Below, one piece after another: positions 24,701 through 33,075 of a stretch of DNA of 37,208 nt (positions within the stretch are counted from its first letter, which is position 1; every line of letters begins with the position of its first letter). Origin of the DNA: an uncultured Myxococcaceae bacterium. Its GTDB lineage: Bacteria; Myxococcota_A; Polyangia; Polyangiales; Ga0077539. The stretch covers positions 1-37,208 of the forward strand of contig CAMFHP010000087.1 in the NCBI GenBank assembly GCA_945952225.1. The letters run 5' to 3'. The notes under the pieces were generated by a model that saw nothing but the letters and a program-made list of their open reading frames with translations, did not search any database and was not told where the DNA came from. The translations under genes and the position numbers were made by a program.

Positions 24701-25576
24701 CCGCGACGCGAACACGCGAAACATCTTGTCGAGCGCGGGAAGCGCACCACCGAGCGCCTCTTCGATCGCCGTGAGCGGGGCCGCGCCGCCGAGGATCCAG
24801 TGCGTCTCCGTCTCGGTGATCGCGCGCAGCGAGGCCACCCGCTCCGTGCTCACGAGCAGCGGCACCTCGCGGAACTTCTTGTTCACCTCGACGCCGATCT
24901 CCGTCGCGCCCGCGACGAGCACCGCCTCGGGACGCGCGCGCTTCACCGCGAGCAATTCCTCGATCGTGGTGGGCGCGAGAAAGCGCTCGCCGCCGCGGGC
25001 GTAGTCCACCGCGGGCGCCGGGGTCGCGGGTTCGGCGAGGGGCAGGCGAAAGCGCTCGCGCGCGAGCGATCCATCGGCGCGGCAGGCCTCGCGGTGGTCG
25101 AGCGCGTCGAGGGCCGCGTCGCGAATGGGGCGGTACCCGGTGCAGCGGCAGAGGTTGCCGCAGAGCTGATCGGCGAGGCGATCACCGCCGGTCACGTCGT
25201 CGCGGTGGTAGGCCTCGAACATCGACATCACGAAGCCCGGGGTGCAGTAGCCGCACTGCGATCCGTAGCGTTCGGCCATCGCGCGTTGCACCGGGTGGGC
25301 GCCGCCCTCGGCGATGCCCTCGGCGGTGAGCACCTCGCGCCCGGCCACCATGGGGAGCAGCGTGATGCACGACGTGACGGCCCTCCAGGTGCGCCTGCCG
25401 TGGGCGTCGGTGTCGAGCAGGGCGACGGTGCACGCGCCGCAATCGCCTTCGGCGCAGCCCTCCTTGGTGCCCGTGGCGCCCTGCGCGCGGAGCCAGTCGA
25501 GAAGGCTCCGGTGCGTCGACTCGCCGGAGACACGGACCTCGCGGCCGTTGAGGGTGAACGTGAACGCCTCGCTCAT
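21800..25576 (-). CDS. xdh: Single-chain molybdenum xanthine dehydrogenase (Fe-S, FAD and Moco domains fused)
   Basis: 1,258 residues. The N-terminal part has both [2Fe-2S] clusters: Cys41, 46, 49 and 70, then Cys108, 111, 143 and 145 (with Cys139 in the same loop). A FAD-binding domain follows (about 200-480; VAGATEIGVEVN, ATLAGNLVTASPIGD). The molybdenum-cofactor domain fills the rest. Residues used for purine oxidation are conserved: GGQEHFYLE (Glu802 of bovine XDH), GKRHPF (Arg880), AFRGFGGPQGM, and the catalytic VGEPPLMLA (Glu1261). It should oxidise hypoxanthine and xanthine to urate, passing electrons to NAD+ or another acceptor. Bacteria more often encode separate XdhA and XdhB plus the cofactor-insertion chaperone XdhC; here the two subunits are fused, as in animals, and XdhC is not adjacent. 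Divergent from the acyl-CoA dehydrogenase, 83 bp apart. Confidence 0.93.
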   Translation of the reverse strand: MSEAFTFTLNGREVRVSGESTHRSLLDWLRAQGATGTKEGCAEGDCGACTVALLDTDAHGRRTWRAVTSCITLLPMVAGREVLTAEGIAEGGAHPVQRAMAERYGSQCGYCTPGFVMSMFEAYHRDDVTGGDRLADQLCGNLCRCTGYRPIRDAALDALDHREACRADGSLARERFRLPLAEPATPAPAVDYARGGERFLAPTTIEELLAVKRARPEAVLVAGATEIGVEVNKKFREVPLLVSTERVASLRAITETETHWILGGAAPLTAIEEALGGALPALDKMFRVFASRQIRNRATLAGNLVTASPIGDMAPVLLALDADVVLRNVDGARTVALADFFVGYRKTALAADEVLDAVRVPKGPAEGLTRRFHTYKVSKRRELDISIVAGAFVVDTDAQGVVRHARLGFGGVAATPARARATEAFLVGKAWTRETLDGALAVLAGEFTPIADVRSGVAFRRGLVTSLFEKFFDGVETLGQDAPADFERVPRDLEADVSRALRHESALGHATGAARYVEDTALARPMLELWPVMSPHAHARIVRRDASKARAVPGVVAVYFADDIPGMNDVGAIRHDETLLAADEVLYHGHMVAIVAATDYDTARRAAALVEVEYEVLPAIVGLDAAIAAGSWHTEGHRIVRGDVDGALATAPHTLAGSLTIGGQEHFYLESHAAWAERGDDDAVHVSSSTQHPSEVQAVVAHVLDLPRNRVVVDSPRMGGGFGGKETQGNSWAALVALVAWKTGRPTRVMLDRDLDMVLTGKRHPFRADWRVGFDGAGKILALDVTLANDGGWALDLSESICDRALFHLDNAYWLPNVRAFGRVAKTHTVSNTAFRGFGGPQGMVVIEDIVDRVARTLGLAPEAVRAANFYARDGEASTTHYGQPVEDNRIPAIWPALLDASDFARRRVEVDAWNAAHPRVKRGLAITPVKFGISFTATFLNQAGAYVVMYRDGSVQVNHGGTEMGQGLHTKMLGIVMRELGLPASKVRVMKTQTDKVPNTSATAASAGADLNGAAVKDACVTLRARLATVASEALGCAPESLVVDERGWHGKGATLSHEAVAEKAYFAQVSLSATGFYRTPGIGYDKAKGKGKPFHYFAFGAAVTEVELDGYSGMKRVLRTDVIHDVGDSLNPGLDRGQVEGAYVQGLGWLTGEELLWDAKGRLLTHSASTYQIPAVSDAPMDFRVALLPDAAQRNTIHGSKAVGEPPLMLAISAREALRDAVAAFGPGGVVELPSPATHEALFLAAQTQRARAAKV

Positions 25577-25659
25577 GGTGCGCGGGACTCTACCGATTGG
25601 TGACGGTCGCGTGAACGCCGCAGTGATTCCGCCCTTCTCTCGCGACGGGGGCAGGCACC

Positions 25660-27486
25660 ATGCTCCGCGGAACCACCCGTATGCCCATCGACGCGACGAA
25701 CCCGCTGCTCTCCGACCGCGACGTGGATTTTCTCCTCTACGACGTGCACCGCGCCGACGCCCTCTGCGCGCTCCCCGCCTTCGCGCACCACGACCGCGGA
25801 ACCTTCGACCTCACGGTGCAGACGCTCCGCCGCCTCGCGCGCACGCTGCTCTTTCCCTCGCTGCGCACGCTCGACGCGACGCCGCCCGCGCTCGACGCCG
25901 ACGGCACGGTGAAGCTCCACCCCACGATGGCGCGCATCTTCGCGGCCCTCGCCGACGCGGGCGTGCTCTCGGCCACGCGTCCCCTCGACGTGGGCGGCCA
26001 GCAGCTCCCGTCGCTCGTGTCGACGGCGGCGAACAGCTACCTCTGCGCGGCGAACGCCTCGGCGGCGGGCCTCGCGATGCTCACCACCGAGGCCGCGCAC
26101 CTGCTCGAAAGCTTCGGCACCCCGTGGCTCCGCGAGACCTTCATGGCCCCGCTCTACGAGGGACGCTTCACGGGAACCATGTGCCTCACCGAGCCCCACG
26201 CGGGATCGAGCCTCGGCGACATCACCACCCGCGCGCGCCCCCTCGCCGACGGAACCTGGCGCCTCACGGGCAGCAAGATCTTCATCTCCGGCGGCGAACA
26301 CGACCTCACGGAGAACATCGTCCACCTCGTGCTCGCGCGCATCGAGGGCGCCCCCGAGGGCTCGCGCGGCGTGTCGCTGTTCTGCGTGCCGAAGCGTCGC
26401 CCCGAGGGCGCGGCGTGGGTCGACAACGACGTGCGCTGCGCGGGCGTGCTCCACAAGATCGGCTGGCGCGCGCTGCCCAGCGTGGCGCTGAATTTCGGCG
26501 AGGGCGACGACTGCGTCGCGTGGCTCGTGGGCTCACCGGGACGCGGCCTCGCGCAGATGTTCCAGATGATGAACGCCGCGCGCATCGGCGTCGGTGGGAG
26601 CGCCGCCGCCGTGGCCTACGTGGCCTTCCGCGAGTCGGTGCTCTACGCCCAATCGCGCCCGCAGGGACGCGCCCCCGGCGCCCGCGACGCCCAGGGCCCG
26701 CAGGTGCCCATCGTGGCCCACGCCGACGTGCGACGGATGCTCCTGCGCCAGAAGGCCATCGCCGAAGGAGCCCTCTCCCTCGTGCTCGCCACCGCGCGCC
26801 AGCACGACCTCGCGGAGCACGGCGACGACGACGCGGTGCGCACCCGCGCGCGACGGCTCCTCGACCTGCTCACGCCCGTGGCGAAGACCTTTCCCGCCGA
26901 GCGCGGCTTCGAAGCGAACGCCCTCGCGGTGCAGGTGCACGGCGGCTACGGCTACACCTCCGAGTACCTCCCCGAGCTCTGGATGCGCGACCAGAAGCTC
27001 AACAGCATCCACGAGGGAACCACGGGCATTCAGGCCCTCGACCTCCTCGGTCGCAAGGTGGTGGCCGGCGGCGGCGAAGCGCTCGCGATCTGGCGCGACG
27101 AGCTCGTGGCCACCAGCGCCGACGCGCGCGCCGTAGGCGTGAACCCCGCGTGGTGCGACGCCCTCGACGCCGCCGCCGACGCGGTCTCGGCGCTCACCCT
27201 CGAACTCGGCGCCCGCGGACTCTCGGGCGACGTCGACGGCATGCTCGCCCACGCCACCGACTACCTCGACCTCTTCGCCACCGTGTGCGTCGCGTGGCAG
27301 TGGCTCGCGCAGGCCGCCGCCGCGCAGCGCCGCCTCGACGACGCGCCCGGTGATGCGTTCTACGAGGGCAAGCTCCTCGCGGCGCAGTATTGGTTCGGTA
27401 CCGAACTACCGCGCATCGACCACCTCGCGCGGCTCTGTCGCGAGGGCGAAGACTCGTTCGTACGCCTCCGTACCGATCAGCTCTGA
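25660..27486 (+). CDS. Long-form acyl-CoA dehydrogenase (DmdC/FadE-like)
   Basis: 608 residues from ATG 25660, which follows a GCAGG; an ATG at 25681 is an alternative. It is longer than the 380-residue classical acyl-CoA dehydrogenase because of an N-terminal helix extension and a C-terminal domain of about 130 residues, as in DmdC and related FadE proteins. Motifs: FTGTMCLTEPHAGSSLGD (FAD-binding), WRLTGSKIFISGGEHDL, QVHGGYGYTSEYLPELWMRDQ, and the catalytic Glu (about 452) in HEGTTGIQALDLLGRK. It should carry out alpha,beta-dehydrogenation of an acyl-CoA. No other beta-oxidation gene is nearby. It converges with the Kelch gene, 10 bp between stops. Confidence 0.92.
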   Translation: MLRGTTRMPIDATNPLLSDRDVDFLLYDVHRADALCALPAFAHHDRGTFDLTVQTLRRLARTLLFPSLRTLDATPPALDADGTVKLHPTMARIFAALADAGVLSATRPLDVGGQQLPSLVSTAANSYLCAANASAAGLAMLTTEAAHLLESFGTPWLRETFMAPLYEGRFTGTMCLTEPHAGSSLGDITTRARPLADGTWRLTGSKIFISGGEHDLTENIVHLVLARIEGAPEGSRGVSLFCVPKRRPEGAAWVDNDVRCAGVLHKIGWRALPSVALNFGEGDDCVAWLVGSPGRGLAQMFQMMNAARIGVGGSAAAVAYVAFRESVLYAQSRPQGRAPGARDAQGPQVPIVAHADVRRMLLRQKAIAEGALSLVLATARQHDLAEHGDDDAVRTRARRLLDLLTPVAKTFPAERGFEANALAVQVHGGYGYTSEYLPELWMRDQKLNSIHEGTTGIQALDLLGRKVVAGGGEALAIWRDELVATSADARAVGVNPAWCDALDAAADAVSALTLELGARGLSGDVDGMLAHATDYLDLFATVCVAWQWLAQAAAAQRRLDDAPGDAFYEGKLLAAQYWFGTELPRIDHLARLCREGEDSFVRLRTDQL

Positions 27487-27496
27487 CTCGGAGCGA

Positions 27497-28639
27497 TCAC
27501 TCCTCGCGGAGCTGCCACGCGTCGCGGCGCACGCCGTCGTTGTCGAAGCCTCCCACGAGCGTGCCGCGCACGGCCCCGCGGCCCGGAAGCGCCGTCACGA
27601 AGCCCCGCGCAGGCGGAAGCTCCTTGGGGTCGAGGTTCGTCCACCGGCCCGCGTCGAGGTCGAGGTGCCAGGTGTCGGCGAGGGTCTCGCCCGCGCGAAT
27701 GCCTGCGGCGCCCATGGCCAGCACGAGGCCGCGTCCGTCGGCGTCGACGCGCACGAAGGGGTTGCGACGGCCCTGCGGCGCCTCTCCCTCGATGGTCACC
27801 TGCGACCACGCGTCGGTCATCGTGTCGAAGCGCCACACGTCGTTGAGAAAGCCCGCGCCCGCCACCGCCGTGCGCGCGCCCATCGTGAGCAGCAGCGTGC
27901 GTCCGTCGGGCATCGGCGACCACACGGCGTCGTAGCGTCCGCGCGGGCCCGTGGCGTCGAGGCGCTCCCACGCGCGGGTGCTGGCGTTCCAGCGCGAGAC
28001 CGTGCCCGAGTAGCCCGTCGAGGAGCTTCCGCCGCCGAAGTGGTAGAGCGCGCCGCGCGCCTGCGACCACGCGAGGTTGCACCCGATGACACCCCCGGGG
28101 GTGCTGTCGGTGCTCGCGCGCTCCCAGGTCATCGTGTCGAGGGGCAGGAGCCACGTCTCCGCGGGCGCCTCCGAGGGCGTGCGTCCGCCGATCATCACGA
28201 CCGTGCGCGACGTGGGGATGTACCCCAGACACCCGCAGTAGCGACGCGGCGGATCGCCCGTCACCGTCACCGCCGTGAACGTGGGCGGATCGACGGTTCC
28301 ATCGAAGCGCCAGAGGTCGCTCGACGTGGTGCCCGCGCCCGCGTTGGTGAGCGTGGTGCCGCCGAAGACGTAGGCCGTTCCGTCGCCGAGGTCGGCCACC
28401 ATGTAGCCCCAGCGCGAGGCCGGTCCGGTGCTGAGGTCGATGCCGCGCCACACGAGCCGTCGCGCGGGCGTCGCATCGGTCACCGCATCCGTCGACGCAT
28501 CGGCGATCGCATCGGCGGATGCGTCAGTGAACGCATCGGGGGACGCATCGGAGGGGGCCGCATCGGCGGCGACCTGGAGCGAGGTGTCGCCGCATCCGGC
28601 GACGAGGGCGAGGAGCACGGAGAGTGTGACGGGGCGCAT
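27497..28639 (-). CDS. Kelch-repeat lipoprotein
   Basis: 380 residues; lipobox LVAGC (Cys about 16), then a linker of about 45 residues of DASTDAV/DAFTDAS type encoded by repeated GCATCG-type hexamers. From about residue 62 there are five to six Kelch units with the GG-W pattern: AYVFGGTTL, SDLWRFDG, VVMIGGRTP, ETWLLPLDTMTWER, LYHFGGGSS, DVWRFDTMTDAWSQV, and DTWHLDLDAGRW, forming a beta-propeller. Propellers of this sort usually bind protein or glycan. It follows the FAD monooxygenase by 69 bp on the same strand. Role unknown. Confidence 0.88.
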   Translation of the reverse strand: MRPVTLSVLLALVAGCGDTSLQVAADAAPSDASPDAFTDASADAIADASTDAVTDATPARRLVWRGIDLSTGPASRWGYMVADLGDGTAYVFGGTTLTNAGAGTTSSDLWRFDGTVDPPTFTAVTVTGDPPRRYCGCLGYIPTSRTVVMIGGRTPSEAPAETWLLPLDTMTWERASTDSTPGGVIGCNLAWSQARGALYHFGGGSSSTGYSGTVSRWNASTRAWERLDATGPRGRYDAVWSPMPDGRTLLLTMGARTAVAGAGFLNDVWRFDTMTDAWSQVTIEGEAPQGRRNPFVRVDADGRGLVLAMGAAGIRAGETLADTWHLDLDAGRWTNLDPKELPPARGFVTALPGRGAVRGTLVGGFDNDGVRRDAWQLREE

Positions 28640-28708
28640 CCCCGGACCTTGAGCAACGCGTGTACCGCCTTGTTTTGCGGGCGATGCGCGCAGCGACCGG
28701 GGGAGGCG

Positions 28709-30403
28709 TTACGAAGCTGACGGGCGCAGGATCGCGCCGAGGTAGGCCAACACCCTCGCCTCGTCGAGGGGCTGCGCGCGATAGCCCACGTACTGATCGG
28801 GACGCAGCACGTAGACGCACTCCGTGGGCGCGCCGTAGAGCGCTTCGAGCTCGCCGTCAGGGTCGAGCAGCACGCGCACCGACGCGGGGAGTTCCGCCGG
28901 GCGCGTCGTGCGGGGCGTCACCACGAAGGCCTCGACGGACTCGGGGAAGCGCTGCTCCAGCGTGGTGACGAGCGAGGTGAAGCGCGCGTAGCCCTCGGCG
29001 CTCGCGGCGCGTCCGTCGAAGAGGAGCACCGTGAAGCGCGACGGATCGAGCAGCGAGAAGAGACCCGGGGTGCCCGTGGCGCCCGCGAGGGTGGTCTTCG
29101 CGTCGCGCGCGCGCTGCCCCGCGGCGATGGCGCTGTCGAAGTAGCGCACCGAGGTGACCGTCGGCGTCTCGCCGCCCGCGGCCGTGCCCACGCGCGCCTG
29201 GAGCACGCTGGTGTGATCCTCGCGCGAGAGGCTGCTGCCCTCGTAGTTCACCGTGAGCTCCGCGGTCTCGCGCGCCACGCGCTGCTGCACCACCTCGAAG
29301 CTCGTGAGCATGCGCGCCACCTGATCGCGCACGCCCCGCAGCGCCGCGCTCTTGATCGACGCCGCCTTCGTCGCCGCGTCGGTGCCGCGCAGCACCGCGC
29401 GGCCCACGGCGTGACGCTCCTCGTGGTACGTGTCGAGCAGCTTCGCGCGGGCGTGGCCGCGGTGCACGAGCGCGAGCTTCCACGCGAGGTTGTGGGCGTC
29501 TTGAATGCCCGTGTTCATGCCCTGGCCCCCCGCGGGGCTGTGGATGTGCGCGGCGTCGCCCGCGAGGAACACCCGGTCGTCGCGGTAGCTCGCCACCTGC
29601 CGACAATGGATGCGAAAGCGCGAGGTCCACCCCGGGTTCGAGAGCGTGGCGCCGCTGCCCGTGCGCTTCGCGAAGAGGGCCTGCACCTCGTCGAGCGTGG
29701 GCGGGTCCGTGCGCTCGTCCCCCTCGGGCGCCGTGAGCACCACGCGGGTCACGCGCTCGCGCATCGGAAAGAACGCCGCGATGCCGTCGTCGCCGAAGTA
29801 CGTGGTGATGCGGTCGTCGCGCGTGTCCCAGTCGATGGTGACGTCCGCGAGCAGAAAGCGCTCCTCGTAGGTGCTCCCTTCGAAGGGCAGGTCGAGCAGC
29901 TTGCGCACCGTGCTCCGCGCGCCGTCGCAGCCCACCACCCAGGCCGCGCGCACGGTCTCGGCGCCGTCACTCTTCGCGAGCGTGGCCGTGACCCCCGTGC
30001 CGTCCTGACGGAGCGCCGTGAGCTTCAGCCCGCGCTCCACCGCGCCGCCGCGCTTCGTGAGCACCTCGGTGAGCACCGCCTCGGTCTCGCGCTGCGGGAG
30101 GCACACCACGAAGGGAAAGGGCGTCTCCAGCTCGGCGAAGTCGACGCGCGCGATCACCGCACCGCCCGACCACAGCGTCGCCCCGTGGAGCTTCTGCCCC
30201 CGCGCGATCAGCGCCTCCGCCGCGCCCGACGCGTGGAGCACATCGAGCGTGCGCGCGTGCACCCCCAGCGCCCGCGACCACGGAGACGGAGCCTCCGCCT
30301 CGTCGACGAGGCGCACCGTGAGGCCGCGCAGCAGGAGCTCGCTCGCGAGCATGAGCCCCGTGGGCCCCGCGCCCACCACCAGCACATCGACCGTCGTACT
30401 CAT
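28709..30403 (-). CDS. FAD-dependent aromatic-ring hydroxylase (PheA/TfdB class)
   Basis: 564 residues from ATG 30403. Class A flavoprotein monooxygenase motifs: GAGPTGL near residue 11 (Rossmann FAD binding), the WVVGCDGARSTVRKLL (DG motif), and DRVFLAGDAAHIHSPAGGQGMN (GD motif). The C-terminal 150 residues form the thioredoxin-like domain found in phenol 2-monooxygenase-type members (PGLFSLLDPSRFTVLLFDG, VYVLRPDQYVGYRAQPL). The gene stands alone apart from the Kelch gene that follows, so the substrate, perhaps a phenolic or polyketide, cannot be read from context. It is divergent from the DUF5995 gene, 90 bp apart. Confidence 0.92.
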   Translation of the reverse strand: MSTTVDVLVVGAGPTGLMLASELLLRGLTVRLVDEAEAPSPWSRALGVHARTLDVLHASGAAEALIARGQKLHGATLWSGGAVIARVDFAELETPFPFVVCLPQRETEAVLTEVLTKRGGAVERGLKLTALRQDGTGVTATLAKSDGAETVRAAWVVGCDGARSTVRKLLDLPFEGSTYEERFLLADVTIDWDTRDDRITTYFGDDGIAAFFPMRERVTRVVLTAPEGDERTDPPTLDEVQALFAKRTGSGATLSNPGWTSRFRIHCRQVASYRDDRVFLAGDAAHIHSPAGGQGMNTGIQDAHNLAWKLALVHRGHARAKLLDTYHEERHAVGRAVLRGTDAATKAASIKSAALRGVRDQVARMLTSFEVVQQRVARETAELTVNYEGSSLSREDHTSVLQARVGTAAGGETPTVTSVRYFDSAIAAGQRARDAKTTLAGATGTPGLFSLLDPSRFTVLLFDGRAASAEGYARFTSLVTTLEQRFPESVEAFVVTPRTTRPAELPASVRVLLDPDGELEALYGAPTECVYVLRPDQYVGYRAQPLDEARVLAYLGAILRPSAS

Positions 30404-30493
30404 GGGCCGCGACCTTGGCAGAGAGCGCCCCGCGCTGTCAGCACCGACGACACGTTGCGCGCGCGATGTCAGTCGCCCTACCGTCGCCGCACC

Positions 30494-31207
30494 ATGGGAC
30501 AGGGAAACCCTCCGCTCGCGGCGGCGCTCGCGCGCCCCACCGTCGGTGTCGCCGACGTGCTCGCCACCCTCGAAGCCATCGGCGCGGCGCTTCCACCCGC
30601 CGACGGCGTCGCGCGCTTCAACGCGCTCTACCTCGCCATGACCCGCGCGGTCGACGGCGCGATCCGTGACGCGCGCTTCGAAGACCCGGCGTTCATGGCG
30701 CGCTTCGACGCCGTCTTCGCCGACCAGTACTTCGAAGCGCTGCGCCGCGACCTCACGGTCCCCGACACCGTGAGCCGGTCGTGGCGCGCGCTGATCGACC
30801 GCCGCGGAGCCCCGGGGGTGCACCCCCTCCAGTTCGCCCTCGCGGGCATGAACGCGCACATCAACTACGACCTCGCGCGCACCCTCGTGATCACGACGCG
30901 CGAGCTCGGCGGAACCGTCGCCACGGGCTCACCGCGGCACCGCGATTTTCTCGCCATCAACCGCGTGCTCGCCGAGACCGAGGCCACGGTGAAATCCCAG
31001 TTTCTCGACGGCGTGATCGCCACCCTCGACCACGCGCTCGGCCCCCTCGACGACCGCGCCGCGCTCTGGAGCATCGCCCGCGCCCGCGACGCCGCGTGGA
31101 CCCACGGCGAGGTGCTCTGGATGCTCCGCGACACGCCCCTCGCCACGGCCTACGAGACCACCCTCGACCGCACGGTCTCGCTCGTGGGCGCGGCGCTCCT
31201 CGTCTGA
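30494..31207 (+). CDS. DUF5995 family protein
   Basis: 237 residues, all helical in appearance, with no signal peptide. The DUF5995 marks are visible: ALYLAMTRAVD, FADQYFEALRR, SRSWRALID and the central QFALAGMNAHINYDLARTLV. The MNAHINxDL motif has His and Asn in a helix and could bind a metal, but no activity is established for the family. It is divergent from the FAD monooxygenase and convergent with the zinc-ribbon gene, 27 bp between stops. Confidence 0.88.
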   Translation: MGQGNPPLAAALARPTVGVADVLATLEAIGAALPPADGVARFNALYLAMTRAVDGAIRDARFEDPAFMARFDAVFADQYFEALRRDLTVPDTVSRSWRALIDRRGAPGVHPLQFALAGMNAHINYDLARTLVITTRELGGTVATGSPRHRDFLAINRVLAETEATVKSQFLDGVIATLDHALGPLDDRAALWSIARARDAAWTHGEVLWMLRDTPLATAYETTLDRTVSLVGAALLV

Positions 31208-31234
31208 GCCTCCCCTCCCCCTCCCCGTCCCGCT

Positions 31235-32092
31235 TCACCGTGCTTCGTCGAGGCCCAGCTCCGTCGCGCGCTCGCGCAGGAACGTCCCCACCACGCGCGC
31301 CATCACGAGCGGGAGAAACACCGCGAGCGTCCACGCGAGCACGCCGGGCAGCACGGGCACGACGCGCAGCGCGTACGAGAGCGCGCGCGACACGTCGAGC
31401 ACCACCGACTGACCGAGCGCGAGGGCCCACACCGCGCCCACGACGCGGAGGTAGTCGCGCGGCGCGCGCTGCGCCATCGCGAGCACCGCGCGGGGGTCGA
31501 GCGATTCGAACCACCCCGGGCCCATCGAGGCCCACGCCAGCGCGCCCGGGAGCCACGCGAGCGCGAAGGTCGCCGTCACGCCGCCGAGGGCGCCGTAGAG
31601 CCAGCGAGGGAGGCCCGCTCCCGCGCCGAGCGCGAGCACCATGGGGAACAGCCCCGGCAGCATCGCGAGGCCCGCGCGAAAGGCCGGGAAGAGGTAGTCG
31701 TCGAGGTGCGTGAACTCCGTGGGCATGGGCATGCCCTTTCGTCCGCGCGCGACGTGCTGCACCACCGAGAGCGCGTACGTGACGAAGATGCAGACCGAGG
31801 CCGCGCCGCCGATCCACGGCAGGTGCGAGAAGAACCACAGCCCCACGCCGAGCCCGATCCACGCATAGGCCCCGTCGTCGACCGCGGGGAAGCGCAGCGC
31901 GTCGAGAAAGTGCGCGGGCATCGGGCGGTGCTCGACCACCTCGACCCCCCGGGTCACCCCCTGGCACGTGGGGCACGTGAGCGCACGCTCGCCCGCGAAC
32001 ACACCGAGCTCCACCGGGGTGCAGCGCGAGGCGGGCATTCCGCGCTCGCAGCGGGGGCACCAGCGCATCTCGTCGACGGCCTCTTCGCTCAT
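31235..32092 (-). CDS. Zinc-ribbon multipass membrane protein
   Basis: 285 residues. The first 50 hold two CxxC knuckles: WCPRC (Cys12, 15) and LTCPTC (Cys40, 43), spaced as in a zinc ribbon with an extra Cys24. After them come about five to six hydrophobic helices (AYAWIGLGVGLWFFSHL, ASVCIFVTYALSVV, AGLAMLPGLFPMVLALGAG, ATFALAWLPGALAWASMG, VVGAVWALALGQSVV and a last one near VLAWTLAVFLPLVMARVVG), resembling DUF4013-type transport-like membrane proteins. It lies 28 bp after the sulfatase-modifying-factor-like gene on the same strand. Function unknown. Confidence 0.8.
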   Translation of the reverse strand: MSEEAVDEMRWCPRCERGMPASRCTPVELGVFAGERALTCPTCQGVTRGVEVVEHRPMPAHFLDALRFPAVDDGAYAWIGLGVGLWFFSHLPWIGGAASVCIFVTYALSVVQHVARGRKGMPMPTEFTHLDDYLFPAFRAGLAMLPGLFPMVLALGAGAGLPRWLYGALGGVTATFALAWLPGALAWASMGPGWFESLDPRAVLAMAQRAPRDYLRVVGAVWALALGQSVVLDVSRALSYALRVVPVLPGVLAWTLAVFLPLVMARVVGTFLRERATELGLDEAR

Positions 32093-32120
32093 GGGGAGCG
32101 CGAGTGTAGAGCGTGTCGGA

Positions 32121-32951
32121 TCACCCGCGCGAGGGGCCGCTCTCGCGCATCGCGTCGCGCAGGGTGACGGCGCGGCGCACGAAGCCACCGTCGCGGTACG
32201 TGTCTGCGTCGAGGCCGGGCCACACGTAGGGCGAGGCGAGGGTGAGCCAGGTTGCGAGGGCTCCATGGCCGCCGCAGATCGCGTCGCCGCCGTCGCCGCC
32301 GCGCATCACGCCGCGCTCGCGCACGAACTCCCAGGCGTAGGGGTCGTGGGCGATGGCGAGGCCGAAGGCGTTGGGCGCGCGCAGCGGTGCGAAGTCGACG
32401 CTGCCGTAGGGGAGCACGTCGTTGGGACACTGGTTGCCCCAGCGCCAGAGCGTGTCGGTGCCCGCGGCGCAGGCGTACTCCCACTCGTCGTCGGAGAGCA
32501 GACGGAGCCCCCCCTCTTCGCGCAGGAGGTCGGTGAGCGCGTCGTGGTCCCAGGCGCCGAGGTAGCCGTCGAGGGGGCGGGGGTGCGTCTCGACGAGGAG
32601 CGCGTCGACGGTGACCGTGCGCGCGGGGCGCATCACGGCGCGCAGGTGGTCTTCGAAGCGGGGAAGGCCGTACTCGTCGCGCACGAGGGACCATCCCGCC
32701 TTCGCGCGGGCGTCGAGCGTGATGCGCCGCGCGTCGGTGAGCCCGAGCGTGCGAACCCCGCCGGGCACGAGCGCGAAGGTCGCCCCGTCGCGGTGACGGA
32801 ACAGCGCCACCCCCCGCGAGACCCCGCCCTGCGTGTGGCGCTCCACGCGGTCGAGGGTGAACCCGCGCAACGGCAGGAGCTCGGTGACACGCGCGCATCC
32901 CTCGTCGCTGAGACGGTCCCACGCCGCGAGGTCGGAGAGGCTCGGATGCAT
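32121..32951 (-). CDS. Sulfatase-modifying-factor/C-type-lectin-fold protein lacking the catalytic Cys pair
   Basis: 276 residues, no signal peptide. The C-terminal half carries the FGE-sulfatase signature block RLLSDDEWEYACAAGTDTLWRWGNQCPND, followed by FGLAIAHDPYAWEFV, GVMRGGDGG and the end-strand RDGGFVRRAV (compare GFRxxR). The formylglycine-generating enzyme needs two Cys in the segment after RGGSW; here only one Cys (near nt 32275) is present there, so the domain is probably non-catalytic. The N-terminal 120 residues (FALVPGGVRTLGLTD, VDALLVETHPRPLDGY) are compatible with an incomplete version of the same fold. Upstream of the zinc-ribbon membrane gene; divergent from the DUF4139 gene. 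Confidence 0.8.
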   Translation of the reverse strand: MHPSLSDLAAWDRLSDEGCARVTELLPLRGFTLDRVERHTQGGVSRGVALFRHRDGATFALVPGGVRTLGLTDARRITLDARAKAGWSLVRDEYGLPRFEDHLRAVMRPARTVTVDALLVETHPRPLDGYLGAWDHDALTDLLREEGGLRLLSDDEWEYACAAGTDTLWRWGNQCPNDVLPYGSVDFAPLRAPNAFGLAIAHDPYAWEFVRERGVMRGGDGGDAICGGHGALATWLTLASPYVWPGLDADTYRDGGFVRRAVTLRDAMRESGPSRG

Positions 32952-33055
32952 CGCGCCGCGGACGCTATCAACACAACCGCGCGCGTGTCGCCGACGCGGC
33001 GAGGGCGTCTCCGATGACCCCGATGGGCCCGCGGGAAATCTCCGCACCCGGGCGC

Positions 33056-33075
33056 CCGAGTGCGCGCACACTCGG
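33056..33075. promoter_or_regulatory. Inverted repeat overlapping the putative -35 of the DUF4139 gene
   Basis: CCGAGTG and CACTCGG, 7-bp perfect arms with a 6-nt centre, end at base 33075, inside the GGAAC at 33074-33078. A repressor bound here would block the promoter; the arrangement suggests an operator. Confidence 0.45.
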
